From the NCBI RefSeq assembly GCF_000189255.1, contig NZ_AEVS01000081.1:62001-126000 (forward strand): a stretch of 64,000 nt of DNA. The letters are read 5' to 3'. This DNA comes from Vibrio brasiliensis LMG 20546 (GTDB lineage: Bacteria > Pseudomonadota > Gammaproteobacteria > Enterobacterales > Vibrionaceae). The position numbers were made by a program, and so were the translations under genes. The notes beneath the pieces are model-generated. The model did no database searches and was not told the origin of the DNA. It saw nothing but the letters and a program-made list of their open reading frames with translations. Positions 26,439 through 35,200 of the stretch are shown one piece after another; the stretch's first letter is position 1, and each line of letters begins with the position of its first letter.

Positions 26439-27908
26439 TTATGAAAGTAGCTCGCGCAAAGTTAGAGGGGACTGAGTCAGCTCCAAAGTTTGAGCGGCAG
26501 TTTTACCGGTCTTATCTTGGTAGCACAAATTATGCCAAGCTCTGAATATATCCAGCATTGGCATCAGGCCGCCAGGACGTAGCTTACGTCGTGGCTCATT
26601 GATGAAACTCTCAAATAACGTTTGAAAACGATTCTGATAAAATTCGGTGCGGCGGATTGAAGCTTTGCGTAACCATTGTTTTGGCTGGTTATTATTTCCT
26701 GCCAGGTAACAAATGCCCTTCGAAGCTTGTTCGTTAGGTACAATTGCCCATCTGTCACGCCACCATCCCATATGGACGATATCAATCTTGTCGATTGGAT
26801 TCTCTTCGCGCCACGCTTTATCTTCCTCAACATACATAAGGTCGATATTTTGACGCTGAATGCGAGGCAAACAGACACTCAATGCCGCAGAACGCAAAAC
26901 CGGATCCTGAGGCAGGTATATTGAAACTTGACGTTCACTCTGGCATAAGTCCATCACATGCAGGAAATGAGCATAAGAAGTATAAGGAGGCCGAATAAGT
27001 GCCCCTTTCGATGGATAGTTAAATACCGTCAGGTTACCCATTGGGTCTTCAACATTGCCACGTGCCAGAATGGTTTGATACTGCTGGTCGATTCTTTCCC
27101 TTAAGTATGGGGAAGGAGTCGGTGCCGGCATATTCGCTTCAGATGAGTGCTCCCGAGAAACAAAACGGGCAGGGAACTGGTACGGATCGTGATCGACACT
27201 GCCGACAGGCTCTTCGTCTGCAGAGTAATTGACGTGCTGGCATAGTATATAGCCACTGTGTGCCTCGCCAGTTGCAATCCATAAAACGCCGTTGTTACTT
27301 TTTGGCTGCAGGGAGACATAGTGCGACGCAAGTTCATAGTTTGCTGCATGGTTGACCCATCGAGCGTCAAACATGGCCAGTTTTCTGCGACACCGGCTAG
27401 CGATGTGATCGAGGTGATCATAAAACGTCTTTGGATTGATCTCTAATTTACGGCAAATCTCTCGCACGGAGTAACCCATAAAGAGCAAACCAAGCAGGTT
27501 TTCTTGGAAGTGAAGTTTCTTGTTGGCGCCAGACCACTTATCAACAAAGGTTGATTGGCATGATTTACAGCGATAGCGTTGACGATCGCCGCTATAGCCA
27601 AAGGCATGGTAGAGGTGCTTATGTGTGTGGACGGAAAGACCAAAGTTTTCACAGTCGTCATTACGACATGCGGGTAGGCCGTCACTATGAAGGTGTCTAA
27701 GGCGGTGAAGTTCATTCAAAACTTCACGGTTGTTAAGTAAGGGGGGGAAAGCACCACACTCCCGACATACCATCGCAGGTCGCTTAGGGTTAGCATGCTG
27801 CACAACGTAACGATGCGCTTCACTCAATCCAAAGTTGTCACACGCCAATGTTTTACAAAAGTTGAGCTGTAACCCGTCTGCTTCCTGTGGCAGTTTGCCA
27901 GTAGTCAC
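26439..27908 (-). CDS. Zinc-ribbon, transposase-like protein (possibly domesticated)
   Basis: A 489-residue protein with a GTG start and a GGGGGAG ribosome site. Two related zinc-ribbon units lie in tandem: residues ~17-60 (C-KTLACDNFGLS...VCRECGAFP) and ~78-125 (CRNDDCENFGLSVHTHKHLY...YRCKSCQSTFVDKW). An IS1-type helix-turn-helix follows (GYSVREICRKLEINPKTFYDHLDHI). The C-terminal ~300 residues include strands such as NNGVLWIATGEAHSGYILCQHV that resemble a DDE transposase core. I see no terminal inverted repeats or target duplications, and the frame is intact, so it may serve a host role such as DNA binding. Function unproven. Confidence 0.6.
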   Translation of the reverse strand: MTTGKLPQEADGLQLNFCKTLACDNFGLSEAHRYVVQHANPKRPAMVCRECGAFPPLLNNREVLNELHRLRHLHSDGLPACRNDDCENFGLSVHTHKHLYHAFGYSGDRQRYRCKSCQSTFVDKWSGANKKLHFQENLLGLLFMGYSVREICRKLEINPKTFYDHLDHIASRCRRKLAMFDARWVNHAANYELASHYVSLQPKSNNGVLWIATGEAHSGYILCQHVNYSADEEPVGSVDHDPYQFPARFVSREHSSEANMPAPTPSPYLRERIDQQYQTILARGNVEDPMGNLTVFNYPSKGALIRPPYTSYAHFLHVMDLCQSERQVSIYLPQDPVLRSAALSVCLPRIQRQNIDLMYVEEDKAWREENPIDKIDIVHMGWWRDRWAIVPNEQASKGICYLAGNNNQPKQWLRKASIRRTEFYQNRFQTLFESFINEPRRKLRPGGLMPMLDIFRAWHNLCYQDKTGKTAAQTLELTQSPLTLRELLS

Positions 27909-27931
27909 TATCTCCCCCTCGGGATATTCAG

Positions 27932-27955
27932 GCCACCAAAGACATCTTCGGTGGC
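27932..27955 (-). terminator. Hairpin downstream of deoD
   Basis: GCCACC arms with further pairing of AAAGA/TCTTC (10-bp stem, one G-T pair) and a 4-base loop, just after the deoD stop. There is no clear T-run, so termination may be partial. Confidence 0.55.
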
Positions 27956-27968
27956 GATAAGAATAGAA

Positions 27969-28679
27969 TTAGATGTTGATTGCTGTTTCCAGAGCAACTT
28001 TCATCATGTCGTTGAATGACTTCTGACGCTCTTCTGAACTTAGCTTCTCGCCACGGATGATGTGGTCAGAAACCGTTAGGATAGTTAGTGCTTTCGCGCC
28101 TAGGTCAGCGGCAACACCGTAGATACCTGCTGCTTCCATATCAACACCCAGGATGCCTAGTTTTTCCATCTTTTCGAAGATGTCAGCTTCTGGTGTGTAG
28201 AATAGGTCTGCAGAGAATACGTTACCTACTTTTACAGGAACTTCTTGAGCACGTGCCTGGTTTACTGCTTCTTCTAGCAGACCGTAGTCAGCGATTGCCG
28301 CGAAGTCGTGGTTGTTAAAGCGAATGCGGTTAACTTTAGAGTCTGTAGATGCACCCATACCGATAACAACGTCCATTAGGTTTACGTCGTCACGTACTGC
28401 GCCACAGCTACCTACGCGGATTACGTTTTTTACACCGTATTCAGCGATTAGCTCGTGAACGTAGATACAGCAAGAAGGGATACCCATACCGTGGCCCATA
28501 ACTGATACCTTCTTACCTTTGTAAGTACCAGTAAAACCAAACATATTACGAACGTCACAAACTTGTTTGACATCTTCTAGGAAAGTTTCAGCGATGTACT
28601 TAGCGCGAAGCGGGTCGCCTGGCATCAGTACTGTTTCTGCGAAATCACCAGGTTGAGCGTTAATGTGTGGGGTTGCCAT
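27969..28679 (-). CDS. deoD: Purine nucleoside phosphorylase, DeoD type
   Basis: A 236-residue hexameric cytosolic enzyme that splits purine (deoxy)nucleosides with phosphate. I start at the ATG at 28677-28679 ([15 protein letters not shown]), preceded by GGAG at 8 bases, which gives the normal family length. Key sites are visible: [15 protein letters not shown] (phosphate site), RVGSCGAV, and [28 protein letters not shown] with the catalytic Asp. It lies away from the other deo genes. A vibrio can carry a second deoD elsewhere. Confidence 0.96.
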   Translation of the reverse strand: MATPHINAQPGDFAETVLMPGDPLRAKYIAETFLEDVKQVCDVRNMFGFTGTYKGKKVSVMGHGMGIPSCCIYVHELIAEYGVKNVIRVGSCGAVRDDVNLMDVVIGMGASTDSKVNRIRFNNHDFAAIADYGLLEEAVNQARAQEVPVKVGNVFSADLFYTPEADIFEKMEKLGILGVDMEAAGIYGVAADLGAKALTILTVSDHIIRGEKLSSEERQKSFNDMMKVALETAINI

Positions 28680-28934
28680 AGTTATTACTCCAAATTTATT
28701 AGTCAATCATGTTGCTGATTACTAATTATGTTGATTTTGAAAAATCTGTTGAGGCAATACTAGCTATATCTGCCAATACTCCATGAGAAGTATGTCACAA
28801 AAGAGCGGCTCTGTGTGCCCTTGATGTCAATTGATAACTAAATATGTTGAAACTGGTAAAGCAATCGATTCGGAAAAACGTTTGCCTTTTTTAGTGAACC
28901 AAATGAGCACAAGTTACGTAACATTTTTCAAGAT

Positions 28935-29003
28935 TGTACAAATTTAGTTTTTGTACAGTTGTCAAAAATTATGTTAATACTTATACAATAATCTTGATTG
29001 TAT
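28935..29003 (+). promoter_or_regulatory. Promoter and paired MerR-type operator of the photolyase operon
   Basis: Two copies of T(G/A)TACA-N11-TGTA: TGTACA at 28935-28940 with TGTA at 28952-28955, and TATACA at 28982-28987 with TGTA at 28999-29002. A sigma70 promoter lies within: -35 TTGTCA (28959-28964), 17-base spacer, -10 TATACA (28982-28987), so box 2 covers the -10. This resembles TACA-type operators of light-responsive MerR/LitR regulators. The MerR gene in this operon is the natural candidate to bind. Confidence 0.6.
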
Positions 29004-29031
29004 AGCTTTGTTGAAAGCAAAGGAGCTCACA

Positions 29032-29982
29032 ATGGAACAAAAGATAAAAATCGGCATCAGTTCTTGTGTATTGGGTGAACGCGTTCGTTTCGATTCAGGC
29101 CATAAAGTCAGCAAGTTTGTTACTAAGGAACTTGCGCCATATTTTGATTTTGTACCTGTGTGTCCAGAAGTTGGCTCAGGAATGTCGGTTCCCAGACCAA
29201 CGATTCGCTTAGTATCTAATGAAGAACGAATCGCCTTGGTTGAAACCAAAGATCCAAATAAAGAGCATACCCAGCAGGTTATTGATTACTCCAAAGCGAA
29301 AGTAGAAGCATTGGAGCAAGAACAGTTGTGTGGGTACATCGTTTGTGCCAAATCGCCAACCTGTGGAATGGAAAGAGTTAAGGTCTACAAGAAAGGTGGT
29401 GCGGATAACATAGGCGTGGGTCTGTATACGCGTGAGTTAATGAAAAGAATGCCCTGGCTACCTGTTGAAGAGGATGGTCGTCTCAATGATCCAGTACTTA
29501 AAGAGAACTTTATTACTCGCGTCTACACTCTGCAGGATTTTTATCATTCGATGGGCGATGAGCCGAGCAGAGGAAAAATCGTCGCCTTTCATTCTCGCTA
29601 CAAGCTCGTTCTGATGGCGCACCACCCTCAGTCATATAAACAGCTCGGTAGCCTTGTTGCCAATATGAAAGAGTATCCGTTAGATGAGTTCTATCTGCTG
29701 TACCGCGAAGGCTTAATGAAAGCGATGGCAAACAGAGCAAGTAGAAAGAACAACACCAACGTTTTGCTGCATATTCAAGGTTACTTTAAACGCCAGCTTG
29801 GTAAACAAGAGAAACAAGAGTTGCGACAAACTATCGATGACTACCGTACGGGTTTGTTACCATTGTTAGCGCCACTTACTTTGCTCAAGCATTATTTATC
29901 GGCCCATCCCGATCAATACCTGGCAGAGCAAGTCTTTTTCCAACCTCACCCTCAGGAGTTACGATTAAGATATGGATTGTGA
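29032..29982 (+). CDS. DUF523 / DUF1722 protein (YbgA-like fusion)
   Basis: A 316-residue cytosolic protein. I start at the ATG at 29032 with AAGGAG upstream. The N-terminal DUF523 domain (~1-145) has conserved Cys: GISSCVLGERVRFDSGHK, VPVCPEVGSGMSVPRPTIRL, YIVCAKSPTCGMERVKVY. The C-terminal DUF1722 domain (~185-305) has FHSRYKLVLMAHHPQSYKQLG and KQELRQTIDDYRTGLLPLLAPLTLLKHY. The pair is frequently encoded beside photolyases, and here it is first in an operon with merR and phrB. A DNA-repair or light-stress role is inferred; the chemistry is unknown. Confidence 0.85.
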   Translation: MEQKIKIGISSCVLGERVRFDSGHKVSKFVTKELAPYFDFVPVCPEVGSGMSVPRPTIRLVSNEERIALVETKDPNKEHTQQVIDYSKAKVEALEQEQLCGYIVCAKSPTCGMERVKVYKKGGADNIGVGLYTRELMKRMPWLPVEEDGRLNDPVLKENFITRVYTLQDFYHSMGDEPSRGKIVAFHSRYKLVLMAHHPQSYKQLGSLVANMKEYPLDEFYLLYREGLMKAMANRASRKNNTNVLLHIQGYFKRQLGKQEKQELRQTIDDYRTGLLPLLAPLTLLKHYLSAHPDQYLAEQVFFQPHPQELRLRYGL

Positions 29983-30763
29983 AGAGAAACAGTACGCAAT
30001 AAGAGAAGTTTCACAAATTACTGGTGTTAAGCCGGTGACGCTGAGAGCGTGGCAGAGGCGCTACAACCTGATCCAACCTCATCGAACTGAGAAGGGGCAT
30101 CGTATTTACACCGAGCGACATGTTGCTTTGATTGGTGAGATACAGAGTTGGCTGAGCAAAGGTGTTCCGATAGGCAAGGTTAAGAATGTTCTTGAAGTGA
30201 ATGATTCCAGCGAGGTTAATGAACTACCGATCGCTGCTCAGTTAACGGAAGTTCCCAGGTTATTGGAAGCGCTGGTAGCGCTGAACCAAACTAAAGCAGA
30301 CTCCATTATCGGCATGGTTCTTAAGGAGTACCCGCTTGATATTGTCGAGCAACAGTTTATTCAACCAGTAGAAAAAGCGCTGTCTATGGTTCGTTTTGGA
30401 TCCCGATCGCTACAGACCGGGATGATGCGAACCCTGATGGTTGCCAGGCTCAATGACATTCTGCAAGCGGAAAACAAAGCGGCTGGCAATAAGCGTGCTG
30501 CGTTGATTTGCTATGAGAGCGTCAACGACATCCAGTCACGTCTGTGGGCACTCAAACTGTCTCAGCGTGGTTTGTACATGGTCATCATAGACGGAGTCGA
30601 TGAACTATCCGGGTTGATTGATCATCCTGACTTAAATGTCTATGACACTCTGGCATTATACAGCTCTAAGCCGCTCAATGCTGCGCAGACAAGTAATGTG
30701 GAGAGACTGAAACAGAGCTTTGCCGGAACACTGGTGCTGTCAGAGATGATCGAAAGCGAGTAG
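29972..30763 (+). CDS. MerR-family regulator of the photolyase operon
   Basis: A 263-residue regulator that overlaps the previous gene by 11 bases. The N-terminal MerR winged helix is at ~7-75 (YAIREVSQITGVKPVTLRAWQRRYNLIQPHRTEKGHRIYTERHV). The C-terminal ~180 residues resemble the helical bundle plus Rossmann-like fold of LitR/CarH-type cobalamin-binding regulators. The B12-coordinating His motif (E/D-x-H-x-x-G) is not apparent, so it may sense without cobalamin. Proposed role: repress its own operon through the paired TGTACA boxes upstream. Confidence 0.82.
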   Translation: MDCEEKQYAIREVSQITGVKPVTLRAWQRRYNLIQPHRTEKGHRIYTERHVALIGEIQSWLSKGVPIGKVKNVLEVNDSSEVNELPIAAQLTEVPRLLEALVALNQTKADSIIGMVLKEYPLDIVEQQFIQPVEKALSMVRFGSRSLQTGMMRTLMVARLNDILQAENKAAGNKRAALICYESVNDIQSRLWALKLSQRGLYMVIIDGVDELSGLIDHPDLNVYDTLALYSSKPLNAAQTSNVERLKQSFAGTLVLSEMIESE

Positions 30764-30767
30764 CTCG

Positions 30768-32195
30768 ATGAAACTAGTATGGTTACGCAGAGATTTGCGT
30801 ATTGAAGATAACCGCGCCCTGTGCTCAGCGATTGAGTCTGAGCAACCTGTCATGGCGCTGTATATTGCAACACCAGAAACCTGGCAACGACACGGGTTAG
30901 CCCCGATTCAGGCTGACTTAATAAAGCGACGTTTAGTGACACTGCAAACGGATTTGGCAACGATTAACGTGCCCCTTTATTACGCTCAGGTTGATACCTA
31001 CCAACAAGCCGCCCAACTGGTCGCCGAGATTGCCAAGAGCAATTCGCTGGACGGTGTGTACTTCAATAAGGAGTACGAATTTGATGAGCAGAATCGTGAT
31101 GCTCGGTTGCAAGAGCTCCTTGTGCATGCGGGGATCGCAGCGCACAGCTTCGATGATAAATGTGCTTTGCAACCAGGCAGTGTGCTTAATAAGCAAGGCC
31201 ACTACTTTAAGGTGTTTACTCCTTTCAAGCGTGCTTACCTGACCCGGTTTTATCAGCAGCCGATTAGCGTCATTAGGCCTCAGCCTATTGGTGAGGTAGC
31301 GCAACTACACGGCGAGCAGGCACAATTATTCAGCGATAACAGCTCGTTTGACTACCCGACTGAGTCTAGTGCTACTTATCCTGTTGATACCAGCTCAATT
31401 ATCAACCAGCTACGAGACTTTGTGGCTCACAGAAGTGAACGGTATTCAGATCTAAGGGACATTCCTTCTATAGAAGGCACAAGTCGTCTTTCACCTTACC
31501 TTGCTATTGGCGCTCTGTCCGTTCGTCAGTGTATGGCGAGGCTACATGACCAACATCCGAAGCCACTTCCCCCAGGTAGGGAGATGTGGATGAGCGAGCT
31601 GATCTGGCGTGAGTTCTACCAGCACCTTATTTACTTTGAAAGTAAACTGAGTAAGGGCAAATGCTTCCTGGAGTGGGGAGACAGGCTATCCTGGCGCAAT
31701 TCGTCAGCAGATATCGATGCCTGGAAAAAAGGTCAGACGGGTTACCCGATTGTTGATGCCGCGATGAGGCAACTCAATCATACCGGCTGGATGCATAACC
31801 GTTTAAGAATGGTGGTTGCCAGTTTCTTGATCAAAGATCTGCATGTCGATTGGCATGTGGGTGAGAGATACTTTATGTCGAAACTGGTCGATGGCGATTA
31901 TGCGGCGAACAACGGTGGCTGGCAGTGGTGCGCGTCTACCGGGTGCGATGGTCAGCCCTATTTCAGGATCTTTAATCCAGTGTCGCAGGGAGAGAGATTC
32001 GACCCGGACGGAGAGTTTGTTTGTCAGTGGATTCCAGAGTTAGCGGCTGTTCCTCGCAAGTTTATCCATCAGCCTTGGAAGTGGTGTAAAGCCAAGGAAC
32101 TGTCATATCCTCCACCAATAGTTGATCATAAGACCGAAAGAGAGATAACCTTAAGCCTTTATAAAGAAGCTAAGGGAAATGTAGATGGTGCGTAA
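30768..32195 (+). CDS. phrB: Deoxyribodipyrimidine photolyase
   Basis: A 475-residue enzyme that uses blue light and FADH- to repair cyclobutane pyrimidine dimers. The N-terminal antenna domain (~1-130) starts MKLVWLRRDLRIEDNRAL. The C-terminal FAD domain (~200-465) has TSRLSPYLAIGALSVRQC, WMSELIWREFYQHLIY, TGYPIVDAAMRQLNHTGWMHNRLRMVVASFLIKDLHVDW and DGDYAANNGGWQWCASTGCDGQPYFRIFNP, the FAD and dimer-binding blocks of class I enzymes. It starts 4 bases after the merR stop. The last codons overlap the L,D-transpeptidase gene. Confidence 0.96.
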   Translation: MKLVWLRRDLRIEDNRALCSAIESEQPVMALYIATPETWQRHGLAPIQADLIKRRLVTLQTDLATINVPLYYAQVDTYQQAAQLVAEIAKSNSLDGVYFNKEYEFDEQNRDARLQELLVHAGIAAHSFDDKCALQPGSVLNKQGHYFKVFTPFKRAYLTRFYQQPISVIRPQPIGEVAQLHGEQAQLFSDNSSFDYPTESSATYPVDTSSIINQLRDFVAHRSERYSDLRDIPSIEGTSRLSPYLAIGALSVRQCMARLHDQHPKPLPPGREMWMSELIWREFYQHLIYFESKLSKGKCFLEWGDRLSWRNSSADIDAWKKGQTGYPIVDAAMRQLNHTGWMHNRLRMVVASFLIKDLHVDWHVGERYFMSKLVDGDYAANNGGWQWCASTGCDGQPYFRIFNPVSQGERFDPDGEFVCQWIPELAAVPRKFIHQPWKWCKAKELSYPPPIVDHKTEREITLSLYKEAKGNVDGA

Positions 32196-33090
32196 GTTTA
32201 TCGCGCTCTTTTTCTGTATCAGTTCGCCTCTGTTCGCGGCAACGTATGACTTACCTGCAGAAGAAAGCAGTATTGTAGGCAGGACTCAATACCATAAAGT
32301 TAAAGAGGGTGACACTCTGGCGAATATCGCCAAACAGTATGATGTCGGCTTTCTCTCTTTAATGGCTGCGAATAAAGGGGTAGATCCTTTTCTGCCACCT
32401 AAAGACTACGTACTGACCATTCCTACTCAAATCATCTTACCCAATGTTGAGCGTCAGGGCATTGTGATCAATTTGGCCGAATTGAGACTCTATTACTTCG
32501 AGCCTGAGATCAACAAGGTACACATTTTCCCTGTAGGCATCGGTCGAGTGGGTCGTGATACACCTGAAATGGTGACCAAGATCAGTCAAAAGCGTCCTAA
32601 CCCAACCTGGACTCCTCCTGCTTCTATTCGTAAAGAGTACTTAGCAAAAGGGATCGAGTTGCCAGCCGTTGTGCCAGCAGGGCCTGAGAACCCGCTTGGT
32701 GAGTACGCATTGCGCTTGGCTCACGGAGCAGGGGATTATCTCATTCATGGTACTAACAAAGACTTTGGTATCGGCTTAAGGGTAAGCTCTGGCTGTATCC
32801 GAATGGATCCTAAAGACATTGAGTGGTTGTTCCCGCAGGTCAAGTTAGGCGAGCAGGTTCGCGTGATTAATGAACCGATTAAGGTGGCATTAGAGCCTGA
32901 CCGCAGCGTTTTCCTTGAGGCTCATGAACCTTTAACTCGCAGTGATGGCGTTAAGAAGCCTTTGATCATGCCACAAGAGCTAACATGGTGGCTGGAAGAG
33001 TTTAATCAATCAGATGTGAAGGCCCGAGCGGCGATACTTGCACAAAACGGAGTGCCAGTCGAAATTGTTGCTCCGAGCTTTATTAATTAG
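32185..33090 (+). CDS. LysM / L,D-transpeptidase (ErfK/YbiS type)
   Basis: A 301-residue periplasmic enzyme with a signal peptide (~1-18, ending PLFA-ATYD). A LysM peptidoglycan-binding domain follows (~37-85, YHKVKEGDTLANIAKQYDVG), then a YkuD catalytic domain (~95-235) with His188 (LIHGTNKDFGIG) and Cys204 (SSGCIRM). Enzymes of this group link meso-diaminopimelate of peptidoglycan to the C-terminal Lys of Braun lipoprotein, or form 3-3 crosslinks. It overlaps phrB by 11 bases and is convergent with an lpp gene, its likely substrate. Confidence 0.93.
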   Translation: MVRKFIALFFCISSPLFAATYDLPAEESSIVGRTQYHKVKEGDTLANIAKQYDVGFLSLMAANKGVDPFLPPKDYVLTIPTQIILPNVERQGIVINLAELRLYYFEPEINKVHIFPVGIGRVGRDTPEMVTKISQKRPNPTWTPPASIRKEYLAKGIELPAVVPAGPENPLGEYALRLAHGAGDYLIHGTNKDFGIGLRVSSGCIRMDPKDIEWLFPQVKLGEQVRVINEPIKVALEPDRSVFLEAHEPLTRSDGVKKPLIMPQELTWWLEEFNQSDVKARAAILAQNGVPVEIVAPSFIN

Positions 33091-33099
33091 GTTATACAA

Positions 33100-33133
33100 A
33101 AAAGAAAGGGTCTGCATGCAGACCCTTTCTTTT
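33100..33133. terminator. Bidirectional terminator between the L,D-transpeptidase gene and lpp
   Basis: A long perfect stem (AAAAGAAAGGGTCTGC and its complement around GCATGC) flanked by A- and T-runs. Confidence 0.9.
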
Positions 33134-33144
33134 AAAAGACGTAA

Positions 33145-33393
33145 TTACTTAGTGTAAGACTGAGCAATGTTGTCGATACGCTCATTTGCACGAGCTGCTT
33201 CTTCTTGAGCTGCCATAGCTGCATCACCAGACTTACGAACTTCTGATTGAAGAGCTTGAACGTCTTGGCTTAGCTGGCTTACTTGATTGCTCAGCTCATC
33301 CATTTTCGCAGTAGTAGCTTCGTCTGGACCAGACGCACAACCAGCTAGTAGAAGCACAGAAGATGCTGCAGCTGCGATCAACATTTTGTTCAT
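33145..33393 (-). CDS. lpp: Braun-type major outer-membrane lipoprotein
   Basis: An 82-residue lipoprotein. I start at the ATG at 33391-33393 with AAGGAG upstream; the longer frame is not supported. The lipobox LLLAG-C places the lipidated Cys at 19. The mature chain is an Ala-zipper coiled coil (MDELSNQVSQLSQDVQALQSEV, then AAQEEAARANERIDNIAQ). It ends in YTK, whose terminal Lys can be joined to peptidoglycan. It tethers the outer membrane to the cell wall. The facing gene encodes a suitable L,D-transpeptidase. Confidence 0.92.
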   Translation of the reverse strand: MNKMLIAAAASSVLLLAGCASGPDEATTAKMDELSNQVSQLSQDVQALQSEVRKSGDAAMAAQEEAARANERIDNIAQSYTK

Positions 33394-33739
33394 AAGTGAA
33401 CTCCTTGCATGTATAAGTATCAATAAGAATGTCCCATACCTTTTACTGTATGGTGACGTCAATTAGTGTAGCCCTAATTTTAGGCTTCCAAAAGACAGAA
33501 AAAGTCAAAAAAACCCAAGATTTTAGGTAATTATCGAATTAGTTGACCCACGTCTCATTGGTGAGAGCAATGAGTGCAAGGCATTTAAAGTGTTATTTCG
33601 GTCGCATTAGACACAAGAAAGATTATTTTATGTGATCTCTATCCTCCTTGCGTGAATCCAGTTATCATAGCCTGTTTTTATTATTTCCGTGTTCGAAGGC
33701 ACCTCATGATGCTGTGCCAGCTACACACTCAGTGATCAA

Positions 33740-35083
33740 ATGGAGAATACTTTGCACTTTAAAGATTTAGGTTTAGACAATCGCTTACTGAAGAACTTGA
33801 AGCACTTTGACTTTAAGAAAGCGACAGAAATACAGCAGCAAGCGATTCCAGTCGCGATTGCCGGTAAAGATCTGTTGGCTTCGTCAAAGACAGGTTCTGG
33901 TAAGACACTAGCTTTTGTTTTGCCTATGTTGCACAAGTCGTTAAAAACAAAGGCATTCTCTGCAAAAGATCCACGCGCGGTGATTCTTGCACCTACTCGT
34001 GAGTTAGCTAAGCAAGTGTACGGCGAGCTGCGTTCAATGCTGGGCGGCTTAACCTATGATGCAACGTTGATCGTTGGTGGTGAAAACTTTAACGATCAGG
34101 TAAAAGCACTGCGTCGCTACCCTAAGTTTATTGTCGCAACACCAGGACGCTTAGCTGATCACCTTGAACATCGCTCATTGTTCTTAGATGGTTTGGAAAC
34201 TTTGGTTCTTGATGAAGCCGACCGTATGCTTGATCTGGGTTTTGCTCCAGAGCTACGTCGTATTCACAATGCGGCTAAGCACCGTCGTCGCCAGACGTTA
34301 ATGTTCTCTGCAACACTAGATCACGCCGAAGTGAATGACATCGCATTTGAGATGCTGGATGCGCCTAAACGTATCGCGATTGGTGCAGGTAGTGAAGAGC
34401 ACAAAGATATCACGCAAAAGTTTTATCTCTGCGATCACCTTGATCATAAAGAAGCGATCTTAGAGCGTGTGCTGCAAGAAGCGGATTACAAACAGTTAAT
34501 CATCTTTACTGCGACTCGCGCAGATACCGAGAGACTGACCGCTAAGCTCAATGAGAAAAAGCTTAAAGCTGTCGCACTGAGCGGTGGTTTAACTCAGACT
34601 CAACGTAATACGATTATGAGTCAGTTTGAGCGCGCGGTATTTAAAATCCTTGTGACGACAGATATTGCGTCTCGCGGTTTAGACATTGCTAACGTTACTC
34701 ACGTGGTTAACTTTGATATGCCAAAGCACACAGAAGAGTACGTTCACCGTGTAGGTCGTACAGGTCGTGCAGGTAACAAGGGTGATGCGGTATCTCTGGT
34801 TGGCCCGAAAGACTGGGACAGCTTCAAGCGCGTAGAAGCCTTCCTTCAGCAGGATCTTTCTTTCTCTGAGCTTGAAGGTCTTAAAGGTAAGTTTAAAGGT
34901 CTTCGTCCTCGTAAACCGGATTACCGTGGTAAAGGCAAGTCTGCTAAGAAAGCAGCGCCACAGGCGAAGAAAACCGCCAAGAAACCAGTTAAGCGCGACA
35001 AGAGTTTCCACCAGAACGTTGCGGTTGGTGATTCAGTGTTTATTCCGAAGAAGAAAACAGCACCAAAAGTGGACGACGAGTAA
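33740..35083 (+). CDS. DEAD-box ATP-dependent RNA helicase
   Basis: A 447-residue helicase. Motifs in order are: Q motif (KKATEIQQQAIP, ~27-38), I ASKTGSGKT, Ia PTRELAKQV, GG, Ib TPGR, II DEAD (VLDEADRMLDLG), III SAT, then domain 2 with IV IIFTAT, V TTDIASRGLD and VI HRVGRTGRAG. A basic Lys-rich tail (~380-447, RGKGKSAKKAAPQAKK) probably binds RNA. It unwinds short RNA duplexes, likely in ribosome assembly or cold adaptation. It resembles the RhlE/SrmB group, and I do not assign a specific name. The 277 bases between lpp and this gene show nothing beyond promoters. Confidence 0.93.
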   Translation: MENTLHFKDLGLDNRLLKNLKHFDFKKATEIQQQAIPVAIAGKDLLASSKTGSGKTLAFVLPMLHKSLKTKAFSAKDPRAVILAPTRELAKQVYGELRSMLGGLTYDATLIVGGENFNDQVKALRRYPKFIVATPGRLADHLEHRSLFLDGLETLVLDEADRMLDLGFAPELRRIHNAAKHRRRQTLMFSATLDHAEVNDIAFEMLDAPKRIAIGAGSEEHKDITQKFYLCDHLDHKEAILERVLQEADYKQLIIFTATRADTERLTAKLNEKKLKAVALSGGLTQTQRNTIMSQFERAVFKILVTTDIASRGLDIANVTHVVNFDMPKHTEEYVHRVGRTGRAGNKGDAVSLVGPKDWDSFKRVEAFLQQDLSFSELEGLKGKFKGLRPRKPDYRGKGKSAKKAAPQAKKTAKKPVKRDKSFHQNVAVGDSVFIPKKKTAPKVDDE

Positions 35084-35111
35084 GCGCTCGTTTGACACGG
35101 TCAAGATAACA

Positions 35112-35141
35112 AAAAGGGTTGCCAGTTTGGCAACCCTTTTT
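35112..35141. terminator. Terminator after the DEAD-box helicase gene
   Basis: AAAAGGGTTGCC / GGCAACCCTTTT stem, loop AGTTT, T-run on both strands. Confidence 0.9.
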
Positions 35142-35200
35142 CGTTTTAATCACCGATGTTTAATCGGCGATTAAAAGACTTTTTCATAACGGTTTAGAGA

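Noticed and set aside
26313-27968. Complete insertion sequence around the transposase-like gene
   Set aside because: No terminal inverted repeats or target duplications could be found on either side, and the neighbours are undisturbed.
29972-30763. Assignment of the MerR protein as a true B12-dependent LitR
   Set aside because: I could not see the cobalamin-binding His motif, so only a general MerR call is justified.
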